Positions 1 to 8,590 of a stretch of DNA of 64,000 bases are shown here, in pieces (positions within the stretch are counted from its first letter, which is position 1; every line of letters begins with the position of its first letter). The notes beneath the pieces were generated by a model. It made no database searches. It saw only the letters and a list, made by a program, of their open reading frames with translations, and was not told the DNA's origin. The position numbers were made by a program, and so were the translations under genes. The DNA is taken from contig NZ_JAGJBY010000002.1 in the NCBI RefSeq assembly GCF_020010905.1, positions 2,604,001-2,668,000 on the forward strand, written 5' to 3'. The DNA comes from Streptomyces acidiscabies. GTDB lineage: Bacteria > Actinomycetota > Actinomycetes > Streptomycetales > Streptomycetaceae.

Positions 1-1638
1 TCCGCCGCCGGCATCGAGGTACTGCGCAAGGGCGGTAACGCGGTCGACGCGGCCGTCGCCACCGCCGCCGCGCTCGGCGTCACCGAGCCCTACTCGGCGG
101 GCGTCGGAGGAGGCGGCTACTTCGTCTACTACGACGCCAAGTCCCGTACGGTGCGCACGATCGACGGCCGCGAGACCGCGCCGCTGAGCGCCGACGCGAA
201 CCTGTTCGTCGAGAACGGCCAGCCCCTCGCGTTCGCCGACGCCGTCAGCAGCGGCCTCAGCGTCGGCACCCCCGGCACGCCCGCCACGTGGGCGAGCGCG
301 CTGTCCAAGTGGGGTACGAAGAGCCTGGGTTCGGTGCTGAAGCCGGCCGAGCGGATCGCCCGCGACGGGTTCACCGTCGACGACACGTTCCGCTCGCAGA
401 CCGCCGCCAACGAGACCCGGTTCCGCTACTTCCCCGACACGACGAAGCTGTTCCTGCCGAACGGGCAGCTCCCGGTGGTCGGTTCGACCTTCAAGAACCT
501 CGACCTCGCCCGTACGTATGCGGAGTTGGGCAGGAAGGGCGTCTCCGCGATCTACCGGGGCGACATCGGCAAGGACATCGTCAGTACGGTCAACAAGCCG
601 CCGGTGGCCCCGGGTTCCGGGTGGAACGCCCGGCCCGGCAAGCTCTCCGCCGCCGACCTCGCCGCCTACCGCGCCAACTTCCAGGCGCCCACGAAGACTT
701 CGTACCGAGGACTCGGCGTCTACTCGATCGCGCCGTCCTCCTCCGGCGGCACGACCGTCGGCGAGGCTCTCAACATCCTGGAGAAGACGGACCTTTCGAA
801 GGCGAGCGAGGTCCAGTACCTGCACCGCTACATCGAGGCCAGCCGGATCGCGTTCGCCGACCGGGGCCGCTGGGTCGGCGACCCGGCCTTCGAGAACGTC
901 CCCACGAAGGAACTCCTCTCGCAGAAGTACGCCGACTCGCGGGCCTGCCTCATCAAGGACGACGCCGTCCTCACCAGCCCTGTCGCGCCCGGCGATCCGC
1001 GCAACCCGGCGGCCTGCGACGCGAGCGGGACACCGGCGCCGACGACCTACGAGGGCGACAGCACCACGCACCTCACGGTCGCCGACAAGTGGGGCAACGT
1101 CGTCGCCTACACCCTCACCATCGAGCAGACCGGCGGCAGCGCGATCACCGTCCCGGGCCGGGGATTCATCCTCAACAACGAGCTGACGGACTTCTCGTTC
1201 GCGCCCGCGAGCCCCGCCGTGCACGACCCGAACCTGCCCGGCCCCGGCAAGCGGCCCCGGTCGTCGATCTCGCCGACCATCGTGCTCGACAAGGCCGACA
1301 AGCCGGTGGTGGCGCTGGGTTCGCCCGGTGGGGCGACCATCATCACGACCGTCCTCCAGGTGCTGACCGAATTCGTGGACCGGAAGCTGCCGTTGGTCGA
1401 CGCGATCGCCGCTCCGCGAGCCAGTCAGCGCAATCAGACGACCACCGAACTCGAACCGGCCCTCTACAACGGTGACTTGAGGGGCAAGCTGGAGGCGATC
1501 GGGCACGGGTTCCGGCTGAACGCCGAGATCGGCGCCGCAACTGCCGTGCAGCGGCTGCCCGGTGGGAAGTGGCTGGCAGCCGCCGAGACCGTGCGGCGTG
1601 GTGGCGGGTCGGCGCAGGTGGTGTACCCGGCGCGCTAG
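1..1638 (+). CDS. gamma-glutamyltransferase (5' end outside window)
   Basis: Secreted or periplasm-type Ntn-hydrolase that would cleave gamma-glutamyl bonds, for example of glutathione. Frame 1 is open from the first base, so the N-terminus, including any signal peptide, lies upstream. The first visible residues match the conserved start of the GGT large subunit (AAGIEVLRKGGNAVDAAVA, then a GVGGGGYF stretch). The autoprocessing and catalytic threonine is in the motif STTHLTVADKWGN, with the Thr codon at 1063-1065; it would become the first residue of the small subunit. The oxyanion-type glycines appear in LGSPGGATI. About 545 residues are visible, consistent with a standard two-subunit GGT. 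It converges on map, and a strong hairpin separates the two. The family is confident; the physiological substrate is not. Confidence 0.93.
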   Translation, partial: SAAGIEVLRKGGNAVDAAVATAAALGVTEPYSAGVGGGGYFVYYDAKSRTVRTIDGRETAPLSADANLFVENGQPLAFADAVSSGLSVGTPGTPATWASALSKWGTKSLGSVLKPAERIARDGFTVDDTFRSQTAANETRFRYFPDTTKLFLPNGQLPVVGSTFKNLDLARTYAELGRKGVSAIYRGDIGKDIVSTVNKPPVAPGSGWNARPGKLSAADLAAYRANFQAPTKTSYRGLGVYSIAPSSSGGTTVGEALNILEKTDLSKASEVQYLHRYIEASRIAFADRGRWVGDPAFENVPTKELLSQKYADSRACLIKDDAVLTSPVAPGDPRNPAACDASGTPAPTTYEGDSTTHLTVADKWGNVVAYTLTIEQTGGSAITVPGRGFILNNELTDFSFAPASPAVHDPNLPGPGKRPRSSISPTIVLDKADKPVVALGSPGGATIITTVLQVLTEFVDRKLPLVDAIAAPRASQRNQTTTELEPALYNGDLRGKLEAIGHGFRLNAEIGAATAVQRLPGGKWLAAAETVRRGGGSAQVVYPAR

Positions 1639-1649
1639 CCGAGGGAGTT

Positions 1650-1687
1650 GACGGGCGGCTCACCCGATTCCGGGTGGGCCGCCCGTC
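1650..1687. terminator. strong bidirectional hairpin between converging genes
   Basis: A 17-bp stem (GACGGGCGGCTCACCCG and its complement, one G-U pair) closes a four-base ATTC loop. It lies exactly between the stop codons of the converging GGT and map genes, so it can terminate both. Confidence 0.85.
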
Positions 1688-1689
1688 GT

Positions 1690-2463
1690 TCAGTGGTCCC
1701 TGGCCGTCAGGATGCGCGGGCCGTCGTCCGTGATCGCGACCGTGTGCTCCACGTGTGCCGCGCGCGAGCCGTCGTTCGTGCGCAGGGTCCAGCCGTCGGG
1801 CGCCTCGTGGTAGCCGTCCCGGCCGCTCGCGATGAGCATCGGCTCGATCGCCAGGGCCATGCCCCGGCGCAGGAGCATGCCCCGGTGGGGGCGGCCCTCG
1901 TTGGGGACCGGCGGGTCCTCGTGCATCCGGCGGCCGATGCCGTGGCCGCCGAAGCCCTGCGGGATGCCGTAGCCGCCGTCCCGGCAGACCTTGCCGATCG
2001 CGTGCGCGATGTCGCCGATGCGGTTGCCCACCGTCGCGGCGGCGATCCCGGCGGCCAGGGCGCGTTCGGCCGTCTCGATCAGGTGGACGTCGTCCGGGCG
2101 CGGGGTGCCGACGGTGAAGCTGATCGCCGAGTCGCCCGCCCAGCCGCCGAGTTGGGCTCCGCAGTCGATGGAGACGAGGTCGCCGTCGCGCAGCTTCTGG
2201 CGGGTCGGGATGCCGTGCACGATCGAGTCGTTCACCGAGGCGCAGATGACGGCCGGGAACGGCGTCGTCGCGAAGGACGGGCGGTAGCCGAGGAACGGCG
2301 AGTCCGCGTCCGCGCCGCGCAGCACCCCGCGCGCCACCTCGTCCAGCTCCAGCAGGGAAACGCCCACGTCAGCGGCTTCCCGTACGGCCGTGAGGGCGCG
2401 GGCCACCACCTGGCCGGCCCGGTACATCTCGTCGATCGACGTGTCTGTCTTCAGCTCCACCAT
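1690..2463 (-). CDS. map: type I methionine aminopeptidase
   Basis: Cytosolic dinuclear metalloprotease that removes the initiator methionine from nascent proteins. At 257 aa it has the usual type I length without the zinc-finger extension. All five metal ligands are visible: two Asp in the SIDCGAQLGGWAGDSA segment, His in GGHGIG, Glu in AIEPM and Glu in VEHTVAI. Streptomyces commonly carries a second map in the ribosomal-protein region, so this is probably an accessory copy. There is no Shine-Dalgarno sequence before the ATG. Instead a TATAGT box ends 7 nt upstream, which predicts a leaderless mRNA. It is divergent from the small XRE regulator with only 32 bp between start codons, so co-regulation is plausible but inferred. 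Confidence 0.95.
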   Translation of the reverse strand: MVELKTDTSIDEMYRAGQVVARALTAVREAADVGVSLLELDEVARGVLRGADADSPFLGYRPSFATTPFPAVICASVNDSIVHGIPTRQKLRDGDLVSIDCGAQLGGWAGDSAISFTVGTPRPDDVHLIETAERALAAGIAAATVGNRIGDIAHAIGKVCRDGGYGIPQGFGGHGIGRRMHEDPPVPNEGRPHRGMLLRRGMALAIEPMLIASGRDGYHEAPDGWTLRTNDGSRAAHVEHTVAITDDGPRILTARDH

Positions 2464-2495
2464 GCCAATTACTATACCGGTATTAGAATGGGGTC
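2464..2495. promoter_or_regulatory. overlapping divergent leaderless promoters with near-palindrome
   Basis: The 32-bp gap between map and the XRE gene is AT-rich for this genome. It holds TAGAAT at 2484-2489, 6 nt before the XRE ATG, and TATAGT on the minus strand at 2471-2476, 7 nt before the map ATG. The two boxes sit on an imperfect palindrome centred on ATACCGGTAT, which could be the operator of the adjacent regulator. The boxes are seen directly; the operator role is inferred. Confidence 0.6.
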
Positions 2496-2750
2496 ATGGT
2501 GCGCACCCCCTTGACCCCAGAAGAGCGTGAACGCGGCGAGCGGCTCGGCCGGCTGCTGCGCGAGGCCCGCGGCGGGCGGAGCATGGCCGAGGTCGCGGCG
2601 CAGGCCGGGATCTCGGCGGAGACGCTGCGCAAGATCGAGACGGGGAGAGCGCCGACGCCCGCGTTCTTCACGGTCGCCGCGCTGGCCGTCGTACTCGGGC
2701 TGTCCATGGACGAGTTGGCGGTGCGGTGTGCTCCGGCGGGGGTGGTCTGA
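2496..2750 (+). CDS. small XRE-family helix-turn-helix regulator
   Basis: An 84-aa DNA-binding protein that is essentially one Cro/C1-type HTH domain. The scaffold is visible: an N-terminal helix (residues about 8-20), the HTH MAEVAAQAGISAETLRKIE (about 30-48), and the tail TGRAPTPAFFTVAALAVVL. No ligand-binding or second domain exists, so it probably dimerises through the C-terminal hydrophobic helix. The start is supported by TAGAAT 6 nt upstream and only a weak purine run (GGGG). The gene is divergent from map across 32 bp and may repress both promoters. A T-run hairpin follows the stop. Confidence 0.85.
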   Translation: MVRTPLTPEERERGERLGRLLREARGGRSMAEVAAQAGISAETLRKIETGRAPTPAFFTVAALAVVLGLSMDELAVRCAPAGVV

Positions 2751-2752
2751 GG

Positions 2753-2773
2753 CGCCCCCGCGCGGGCGTTTTT
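2753..2773 (+). terminator. Rho-independent terminator after XRE gene
   Basis: A short CGCCC/GGGCG stem directly after the stop codon is followed by five T residues, the classical intrinsic terminator layout. The stem is only 5-6 bp, so strength is uncertain. Confidence 0.55.
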
Positions 2774-2942
2774 CTGTGAACTCCCTTTGCGTGCAAGGAC
2801 TTTGTGGGAACTTCTTTGGTGGGGTCGTCGGGATCCGGCCATGTCGTCTTCGCGGCCCCTTCGCAAACTGGTCGTAGCCGCGTCGTAACACGGCTGGTGT
2901 TTTCTGACCAGTCCGAGGGAGCGGTCTGGCGGGAGTTCGGAG

Positions 2943-4475
2943 ATGACTGTGGAACAACTCCCGGGGCAGGTGCGGGAGTTCGTGAGCTGCCTGGACGGCC
3001 TGCTGGGGCGCCTGGACCAGGGCGGCGGCTGGTGCGCCGTGTTCTGGCAGCGCGACCCCGACGGCATGCGGGCCTGCCTCGACGGGACCGAGATACCGCC
3101 CTGGGACGTCATGGAGGCGCTCCTCCAGGACCTGGCGTCCGCATACGGCCCCGCCGTCGCCGAGCGGGAGGCGCGGCGGGTCCGTGTCCTGCACGCCGCC
3201 GCCCTGCACGCCCACGACTCCAGGCCCGGCGCCCGCGACGACCTCGGGGACCGGCTCGACGTCATGCTCCGCGAGCAGCGGTACGCGGTCGAGCGGCAGG
3301 CGGAGTTGGGGCGGCAGCTGTCCGCCGCCGTGACGCGGGAGCAGGCCGAGGGGATCCGGCTGGACCTGGCCTGGGCCCATGACGACCATGAGCGGGCGAC
3401 CGCACGGTGCGCCGAACTGCGCGCCAGGATGGCGGAGTTGGATCGGCTGGGCGGGGGGTTCCCCGAAGGGGGTGCCCGGCAGGTGGGGGCGTTCGGGCGG
3501 GATGTGAAGGGGCGGCTCCGGGGGTTCAGGGGCGGCGAAGGGGAGTTCGAGGGGGCGGGGGTGGAGTCCGGTGGGCGTGAGGGGAGTTCGGCGGGGGCCG
3601 GAGCAGGTTCGGGGGGTGCCGGGCGGGGCTCGGGTGGCGGGGAGAGCGGGGCGGGTGGTGGCGTCGGGTCGGCCGGGAGCGGTGAGGGCGGTCGTGTCGA
3701 TGCCGGGGAAGCGTCGGCGGTGACTCCGGCCGCCGTACCCAAGCAGCGCAAGCGGCGGCGGGGGAGTGCGCGGTTCGCCGGGGTCGTGGAGGAGGAGGGG
3801 GCCGCCGTCGTCGTACCGGAGGCGGCGGCGGGTGTCGTACCTGAGGGGGACGGGGGGAAGGGGCCGCGCGGGGCGCGGTTCGCGGGGGCCGGGGGGCGTA
3901 AGACCGTGGCCCAGGTGCAGGCGGAGCCTGTCGTCGCGCCGGACGTCGCCGCCCGGCAGGAGACCGCCGAGGTCGTACGGCGGCTGGTCGCGCTGCGGGG
4001 CGAGCGGCGCAGCGGGGAGGCGCACGCGCTGCTGGTCGAGCTGGCGTCCTGGCCCGCCGCGCGGATTCCGCTGGTCGCCGGGGAGCTTCAGCGGGCCGGG
4101 CTGGGCGCCGACTGGTCGACGCTGCTGTGGGAGGCGGCCTCGCTGCCCGCCGAGCGGCTCGTCGAGGCGGCGGACGCGCTGACCGGGGCGGGGCGGGCGG
4201 GCGACGGGGAGCAGATCCTGCGGCAGGGGGTGGCGCGGCCCGCCGAGGAGATCGGGGAGGCCGTCCTGGGGCTCGTCGGGGACGGGCGGCGGCGTGAGGT
4301 GCGGGCGCTGTTGGACGCGTACGTGCGGGTGCGGGCGCCGGAGGAGGCGGCGCGCAGTGTCGCGCCGGACCCGCGGACGCTGGTGCCGCTGCTGGTGGAG
4401 GCCGCGCGAGGGGTGTCGGAGGAGCGGTACTGGGATGTGGTGCACGCGCTGCGGGTGGCGGGGTTCACGGCGTGA
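2943..4475 (+). CDS. conserved hypothetical protein, three-part architecture
   Basis: A 510-aa protein with no enzyme motif I can recognise. Residues 1-165 form a helical, Trp- and Arg-rich N-terminal region, with coiled-coil-like character around 100-165. Residues about 170-250 are a Gly/Ser/Ala-rich, probably disordered linker. Residues about 320-510 form a second all-helical region with regularly spaced Leu, Ala and Arg, suggestive of a superhelical repeat fold. The start has a good ribosome site (GGGAG, about 8 nt upstream). There is no signal peptide or membrane segment, so it is presumably cytosolic. It lies upstream of the pyrimidine catabolic genes but is separated by 289 bp, so membership in that operon is doubtful. 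Confidence 0.75.
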   Translation: MTVEQLPGQVREFVSCLDGLLGRLDQGGGWCAVFWQRDPDGMRACLDGTEIPPWDVMEALLQDLASAYGPAVAEREARRVRVLHAAALHAHDSRPGARDDLGDRLDVMLREQRYAVERQAELGRQLSAAVTREQAEGIRLDLAWAHDDHERATARCAELRARMAELDRLGGGFPEGGARQVGAFGRDVKGRLRGFRGGEGEFEGAGVESGGREGSSAGAGAGSGGAGRGSGGGESGAGGGVGSAGSGEGGRVDAGEASAVTPAAVPKQRKRRRGSARFAGVVEEEGAAVVVPEAAAGVVPEGDGGKGPRGARFAGAGGRKTVAQVQAEPVVAPDVAARQETAEVVRRLVALRGERRSGEAHALLVELASWPAARIPLVAGELQRAGLGADWSTLLWEAASLPAERLVEAADALTGAGRAGDGEQILRQGVARPAEEIGEAVLGLVGDGRRREVRALLDAYVRVRAPEEAARSVAPDPRTLVPLLVEAARGVSEERYWDVVHALRVAGFTA

Positions 4476-4488
4476 GGGGGGCGCCGGT

Positions 4489-4560
4489 CGTACCCGTGTA
4501 GTACCTCGGAGTGAGCGAGACGGTGCCGGTCGCGCACCGGGCGTACCCGGGTAGTACCTC
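4489..4560. repeat. pair of 19-bp direct repeats
   Basis: CGTACCCGTGTAGTACCTC at 4489-4507 recurs at 4542-4560 with a single substitution. The start-to-start spacing is 53 bp. It lies in the 289-bp gap before the first beta-ureidopropionase gene. Function is unknown; it could be a duplicated binding site. Confidence 0.6.
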
Positions 4561-4703
4561 CGCCCGAGCCGCCGCCCCACCCCACCCACCCCGCATTGCT
4601 CCGATCGGCCCCGCCCCACCCCCCACCGGAGTGTGAAACGCGATCGACTCCCCGGGTTAACGGCGGTGGTCTTGGCAAGGGCGTCGCGGAGGCTTACGTT
4701 CAT

Positions 4704-4737
4704 GCCTCTATGGCCCGCTTTCTACGGGCGTAGAGGC
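4704..4737. promoter_or_regulatory. nested inverted repeats upstream of pyd cluster
   Basis: GCCTCTA at 4704-4710 pairs with TAGAGGC at 4731-4737. A smaller palindrome, TCTACG-GG-CGTAGA, lies inside at 4721-4734. It is 28 bp before the start codon of the first cluster gene, a typical operator position. The PucR-type regulator encoded in the cluster is the obvious candidate, by inference only. Confidence 0.5.
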
Positions 4738-4764
4738 TCTGACGTCCCGTCGAAGGAGCAGCTC

Positions 4765-5607
4765 ATGGCCGATGTCGTACGTGCCGCACTGGTCCAGGCC
4801 ACCTGGACCGGCGACACGGAGTCCATGGTGGCGAAACACGAGGAGTACGCCCGCGAGGCGGCCCGGCAGGGTGCGCGCGTGATCGGCTTCCAGGAGGTGT
4901 TCAACGCGCCGTACTTCTGCCAGGTGCAGGAGCCGGAGCACTACCGCTGGGCGGAGCCGGTGCCGGACGGGCCGACGGTGAGCCGGATGCGGGAGCTGGC
5001 GCGCGAGACGGGCATGGTCATCGTCGTACCGGTGTTCGAGATCGAAGGAACCGGTTTCTACTACAACACCGCCGCCGTGATCGACGCCGACGGGACCTAT
5101 CTCGGCAAGTACCGCAAGCACCACATCCCCCAGGTCAAGGGGTTCTGGGAGAAGTACTACTTCCGGCCGGGCAACGCGGGCTGGCCCGTCTTCGACACGG
5201 CCGTCGGAAAGGTCGGCGTATACATCTGCTACGACCGCCACTTCCCGGAGGGCTGGCGGCAACTGGGCCTCAACGGCGCCCAGTTGGTCTACAACCCGTC
5301 GGCGACCTCGCGCGGACTCTCCGCGCACCTCTGGCAGTTGGAGCAGCCGGCGGCGGCCGTCGCCAACGAGTACTTCGTCGCGGCGATCAACCGGGTGGGC
5401 CGCGAGGAGTACGGCGAGAACGACTTCTACGGGACGTCTTACTTCGTCGATCCGCGGGGACAGTTCGTGGGAGGGACCGCGAGCGACCGGGACGAGGAAC
5501 TCGTCGTCCGCGACCTCGACTTCGACCTGATCGAGGACGTACGGCAGCAGTGGGCCTTCTACCGCGACCGCCGTCCCGACGCCTACGAAGGACTGGTGAA
5601 GCCGTGA
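4765..5607 (+). CDS. beta-ureidopropionase / nitrilase-family hydrolase, copy 1
   Basis: Cytosolic carbon-nitrogen hydrolase predicted to convert N-carbamoyl-beta-alanine to beta-alanine, CO2 and ammonia, the last ring-derived step of reductive pyrimidine catabolism. The 280-aa protein shows the nitrilase triad: Glu44 in GFQEVF, Lys118 in GKYRKHHIP and Cys155 in ICYDRHFPEGWR. The ATG at 4765 was chosen over an upstream in-frame start because AAGGAGC precedes it by 5 nt. Its stop overlaps the GTG start of the aminotransferase gene (GTGA), so the two are translationally coupled. A close paralogue is encoded at 8591, and the two share near-identical DNA tracts. Confidence 0.9.
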   Translation: MADVVRAALVQATWTGDTESMVAKHEEYAREAARQGARVIGFQEVFNAPYFCQVQEPEHYRWAEPVPDGPTVSRMRELARETGMVIVVPVFEIEGTGFYYNTAAVIDADGTYLGKYRKHHIPQVKGFWEKYYFRPGNAGWPVFDTAVGKVGVYICYDRHFPEGWRQLGLNGAQLVYNPSATSRGLSAHLWQLEQPAAAVANEYFVAAINRVGREEYGENDFYGTSYFVDPRGQFVGGTASDRDEELVVRDLDFDLIEDVRQQWAFYRDRRPDAYEGLVKP

Positions 5608-6887
5608 GCGACCTGTACGCCCGCCACCGAGCCGTCATGCCGGACTGGCTCGCGCTGTACTACGAGGAGCCGCTGGAGATCACGCACGGCGAGGGCCGGT
5701 ACGTGTGGAGCGCCGACGGCACCCGCTACCTGGACTTCTTCGGCGGCATCCTCACCACGATGACCGCGCACGCCCTGCCCGAGGTGACGAAGGCGGTGAG
5801 CGAGCAGGCCGGGCGGATCATCCACTCGTCCACCCTGTACCTGAACCGCCCGATGGTCGAACTCGCCGAGCGCATCGCCCAGTTGTCGGGCATCCCGGAC
5901 GCCCGCGTCTTCTTCACGACCTCCGGCACCGAGGCCAACGACACCGCGCTGCTGCTCGCCACGGCGTACCGGCGCAGCAACACCGTGCTCGCGATGCGCA
6001 ACAGTTACCACGGCCGCTCGTTCAGCACGGTCGGCATCACCGGCAACAAGGGCTGGTCCCCGACCTCCCTGTCCCCGCTCCAGACGCTGTACGTGCACGG
6101 CGGCGTCCGCACCCGGGGACCCTACGCGCACCTGGACGACGAGGCGTTCATCGCGGCCTGCGTCGACGACCTCAAGGACCTCCTCGGCCACACCCGCCCG
6201 CCCGCCGCGCTGATCGCCGAACCGGTCCAGGGCGTCGGCGGGTTCACCTCCCCGCCGGACGGCCTGTACGCGGCGTTCCGCGAAGTCCTGCGCGAGCGCG
6301 GCATCCTGTGGATCGCCGACGAGGTGCAGACCGGGTGGGGCCGCACCGGCGACCACTTCTGGGGCTGGCAGGCACACGCCCGCAGCGGGCCGCCGGACAT
6401 CGTCACCTTCGCCAAGGGCATCGGCAACGGCACCTCGATCGGCGGGGTGATCGCCCGCTCCGAGATCATGAACTGCCTCGACTCCAACAGCATTTCGACG
6501 TTCGGCGGCACCCAGCTCACCATGGCCGCCGGGCTCGCCAACCTCACCTACCTGCTGGAGCACGACCTCCAGGGCAACGCCCGCCGCGTCGGCGGCCTCC
6601 TCCTCGAACGGCTGCGGGCCGCCGCCGCACAGGACCCCGGCGTCCGCGAAGTACGCGGGCGCGGCCTGATGATCGGCCTCGAACTGGTCAAACCCGGTAC
6701 GGACGAGGCCGATCCGGACCGCGCCGCCGCCGTCCTGGAAGCGGCCCGCGCGGGCGGACTGCTCATCGGCAAGGGCGGCGGGCACGCCACCAGCGCGCTG
6801 CGCGTCGCCCCGCCGCTCACCCTGACCGTCGCGGAGGCCGAAGAAGGCGCCGCGATCCTCGACAGCGCTCTCAGGAGTACGCGGTAA
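5604..6887 (+). CDS. class III PLP aminotransferase (beta-alanine/omega type)
   Basis: A 427-aa fold-type I transaminase that would transfer the amino group of beta-alanine or 3-aminoisobutyrate to a keto acid. The PLP pocket is visible as TSGTEAND near the N-terminus, IADEVQTGWGRTG (Asp that holds the pyridine nitrogen) and the Schiff-base lysine in TFAKGIGNG. The GTG start at 5604 overlaps the previous stop by 4 nt. Product logic fits: the upstream enzyme releases beta-alanine and this one removes its nitrogen. Related class III enzymes act on many omega-amino acids or on alanine-glyoxylate, so substrate assignment rests on context. Confidence 0.88.
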   Translation: MSDLYARHRAVMPDWLALYYEEPLEITHGEGRYVWSADGTRYLDFFGGILTTMTAHALPEVTKAVSEQAGRIIHSSTLYLNRPMVELAERIAQLSGIPDARVFFTTSGTEANDTALLLATAYRRSNTVLAMRNSYHGRSFSTVGITGNKGWSPTSLSPLQTLYVHGGVRTRGPYAHLDDEAFIAACVDDLKDLLGHTRPPAALIAEPVQGVGGFTSPPDGLYAAFREVLRERGILWIADEVQTGWGRTGDHFWGWQAHARSGPPDIVTFAKGIGNGTSIGGVIARSEIMNCLDSNSISTFGGTQLTMAAGLANLTYLLEHDLQGNARRVGGLLLERLRAAAAQDPGVREVRGRGLMIGLELVKPGTDEADPDRAAAVLEAARAGGLLIGKGGGHATSALRVAPPLTLTVAEAEEGAAILDSALRSTR

Positions 6888-6902
6888 CGAAGGAACGACA
6901 CC

Positions 6903-8435
6903 ATGACCACCACCTTGGAACCAGCTCTGTCGGTCCGTCAGGTCCTCTCCCTGGAAAGGGTGTTGGCCGGTGAGCCCGAGGTGGTGGCCGGTGCGGGCCA
7001 GCTCGACCGGCCGGTGCGCTGGGTGCACGTCGCCGAGGCGCCCGACGTCGGCGTCATGCTCAGCGGCGGTGAAATGGTCCTCACCACCGGGGTGCTGCTC
7101 GCCGGTGACGACAGCGCGCAGGCCGAGTACATCCACTCCCTGTACCGCGCGGAGGCCGCGGCCGTCGTCCTCGGGCTCGGCCGCGCCTTCCCCACCCCGC
7201 CGGACGTGATGCGCAGGGCCGCCGAACGCTGCGGACTGCCCCTCGTCGTCCTGCACCGGCCCTTCCCCTTCGCGGAGTTGACGGAGGAGGTCCAATCCCG
7301 GCTGGTACGGCGGAAGTTCGCCGCCGTCAGCCTCTCGGAGGCCGTACGCACCGCGCTGACCGGCCTCATCACGGCGGGCGCCCCGCTGCAACGGCTCCTC
7401 GACGAGGTCGCCCAGCACAGCGGCTGCCCCGTCGTCGTCACCAACCTCGCCCACCGCGTCCTCGCCACCGCCGGTGAACGCCCCGCCGTGGACGACGTGC
7501 TGCGCGACTGGGAACGCATCGCCCGGCAGGCCGGCGGCCGGGAGGGCGACGGCTGGATCCGCGCCGAACTCGGCGGCCGGGGCGAACGCTGGGGACAGAT
7601 CGTGCTGTGCGGCTACCGGGGCGACACCGCCGGCGGACGGCTCCTCGCCGACCGGGCCGCCGAGGCCCTCGTCCTGCACCGCATGCTGGGCGCCGCCCCC
7701 ACCTGGGAGGAGCAGTCCGCGCAGAGCCTGCTCACCGACCTGGTCTCCGGCGTCGTACCGGCCCGCCAACTCCTGCCCAGGGCACGGGCCGCCGGGCTGC
7801 CGGTCAACCGGCGCACCTTCGTCCCGCTCGTCGTGCGCGACCGCGACCCCGGTGAACTGGAGCGCACGCTCCGGCTGCTAGGGCTGCCCGGACTCGTCGC
7901 CGAACTCGCCGACGGGCTCACCGCCGTCCTGCTCAGCCTCGCCCGCGACCAGGACGCCGACGCACTCGCCGCGCACTTCGCCGCCCGCCTCGGGACGGCC
8001 GTCGTCGCCTCCGCCGGGCCACGCGGCAGCTGGGAGGACGTCCCGGCGGGGCTGCGCGAGGCACGGCACGTCGCCGACGCCGTCGACGGCGCGGGCGACG
8101 CCCTCGACCTCCCCGGGGTCGTACGCCTGAGGGACGTCCATCTGAGGGGGCTGATCCGGCTGTTGCGTGACGACCCCCACGTACAGGCCTTCGCGGAGCG
8201 GGAGTTGGACGGGCTGCTGGGCGCGGTCGACGAGGATCTCGTCGCCGTGCTGCGCACGTATCTCGCGACCGGCCGCAACAAGTCGCGCACCGCCCAGCTC
8301 CACCACGTCTCCCGGCCCGCGCTCTACCGCCGCCTGGAGGCGATACAGACCCGCCTCGGCGTCGACCTGGACGACTTCGAACAGGCGGCGTCCATGCACA
8401 TCGCACTCCTCGCGCACGACGCGCAACAGCGCTGA
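6903..8435 (+). CDS. PucR-family transcriptional regulator
   Basis: A 510-aa regulator with the PucR architecture. The N-terminal PucR ligand-binding domain (residues about 8-125) contains VRWVHVAEAPDVGVMLSGGE and LTTGVLL. A GGDEF-like central region follows, with a C-terminal HTH_30 domain (about 445-500) containing TGRNKSRTAQLHHVSRPALY and RLEAIQTRLG. Family members control purine, pyrimidine and amino-acid catabolism. Its position inside the cluster, 15 nt after the aminotransferase gene and with AAGGA upstream of its ATG, suggests it is co-transcribed with its targets and senses a pathway intermediate. It is probably a cytosolic local regulator of the two flanking transcription units. Confidence 0.92.
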   Translation: MTTTLEPALSVRQVLSLERVLAGEPEVVAGAGQLDRPVRWVHVAEAPDVGVMLSGGEMVLTTGVLLAGDDSAQAEYIHSLYRAEAAAVVLGLGRAFPTPPDVMRRAAERCGLPLVVLHRPFPFAELTEEVQSRLVRRKFAAVSLSEAVRTALTGLITAGAPLQRLLDEVAQHSGCPVVVTNLAHRVLATAGERPAVDDVLRDWERIARQAGGREGDGWIRAELGGRGERWGQIVLCGYRGDTAGGRLLADRAAEALVLHRMLGAAPTWEEQSAQSLLTDLVSGVVPARQLLPRARAAGLPVNRRTFVPLVVRDRDPGELERTLRLLGLPGLVAELADGLTAVLLSLARDQDADALAAHFAARLGTAVVASAGPRGSWEDVPAGLREARHVADAVDGAGDALDLPGVVRLRDVHLRGLIRLLRDDPHVQAFAERELDGLLGAVDEDLVAVLRTYLATGRNKSRTAQLHHVSRPALYRRLEAIQTRLGVDLDDFEQAASMHIALLAHDAQQR

Positions 8436-8484
8436 AACACAGAACGACCTGCGAAAACGGCGGTGAAACATGGGCCGAAGTCAG

Positions 8485-8561
8485 CGTGACACCGTGGCAC
8501 GCGAAACGCCCTCAGACGTGACACGCTGCACCTCAAAGCCCCCTCCCGGACTTCCTAGGCT
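8485..8561 (+). promoter_or_regulatory. candidate promoter region of second pyd unit
   Basis: CGTGACAC occurs at 8485-8492 and again at 8517-8524, followed by a TAGGCT -10-like box at 8556-8561, about 30 nt before the start codon. This suggests a separate promoter after pucR, with the direct repeats as possible regulator sites. No convincing -35 box is visible. Confidence 0.4.
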
Positions 8562-8590
8562 CCTCGCACACCGAGTGACCGGAGGTCCCG

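Noticed and set aside
2472..4703. Minus-strand open frame of 743 codons opposite the conserved hypothetical gene
   Set aside because: It is antisense to a gene with a good ribosome site and normal codon use; its product is Pro/Arg-rich low complexity, typical of a high-GC shadow frame.
5583..7769. Minus-strand open frame of 728 codons opposite the aminotransferase and PucR genes
   Set aside because: It is antisense to two well-supported genes and has no family motif or ribosome site.
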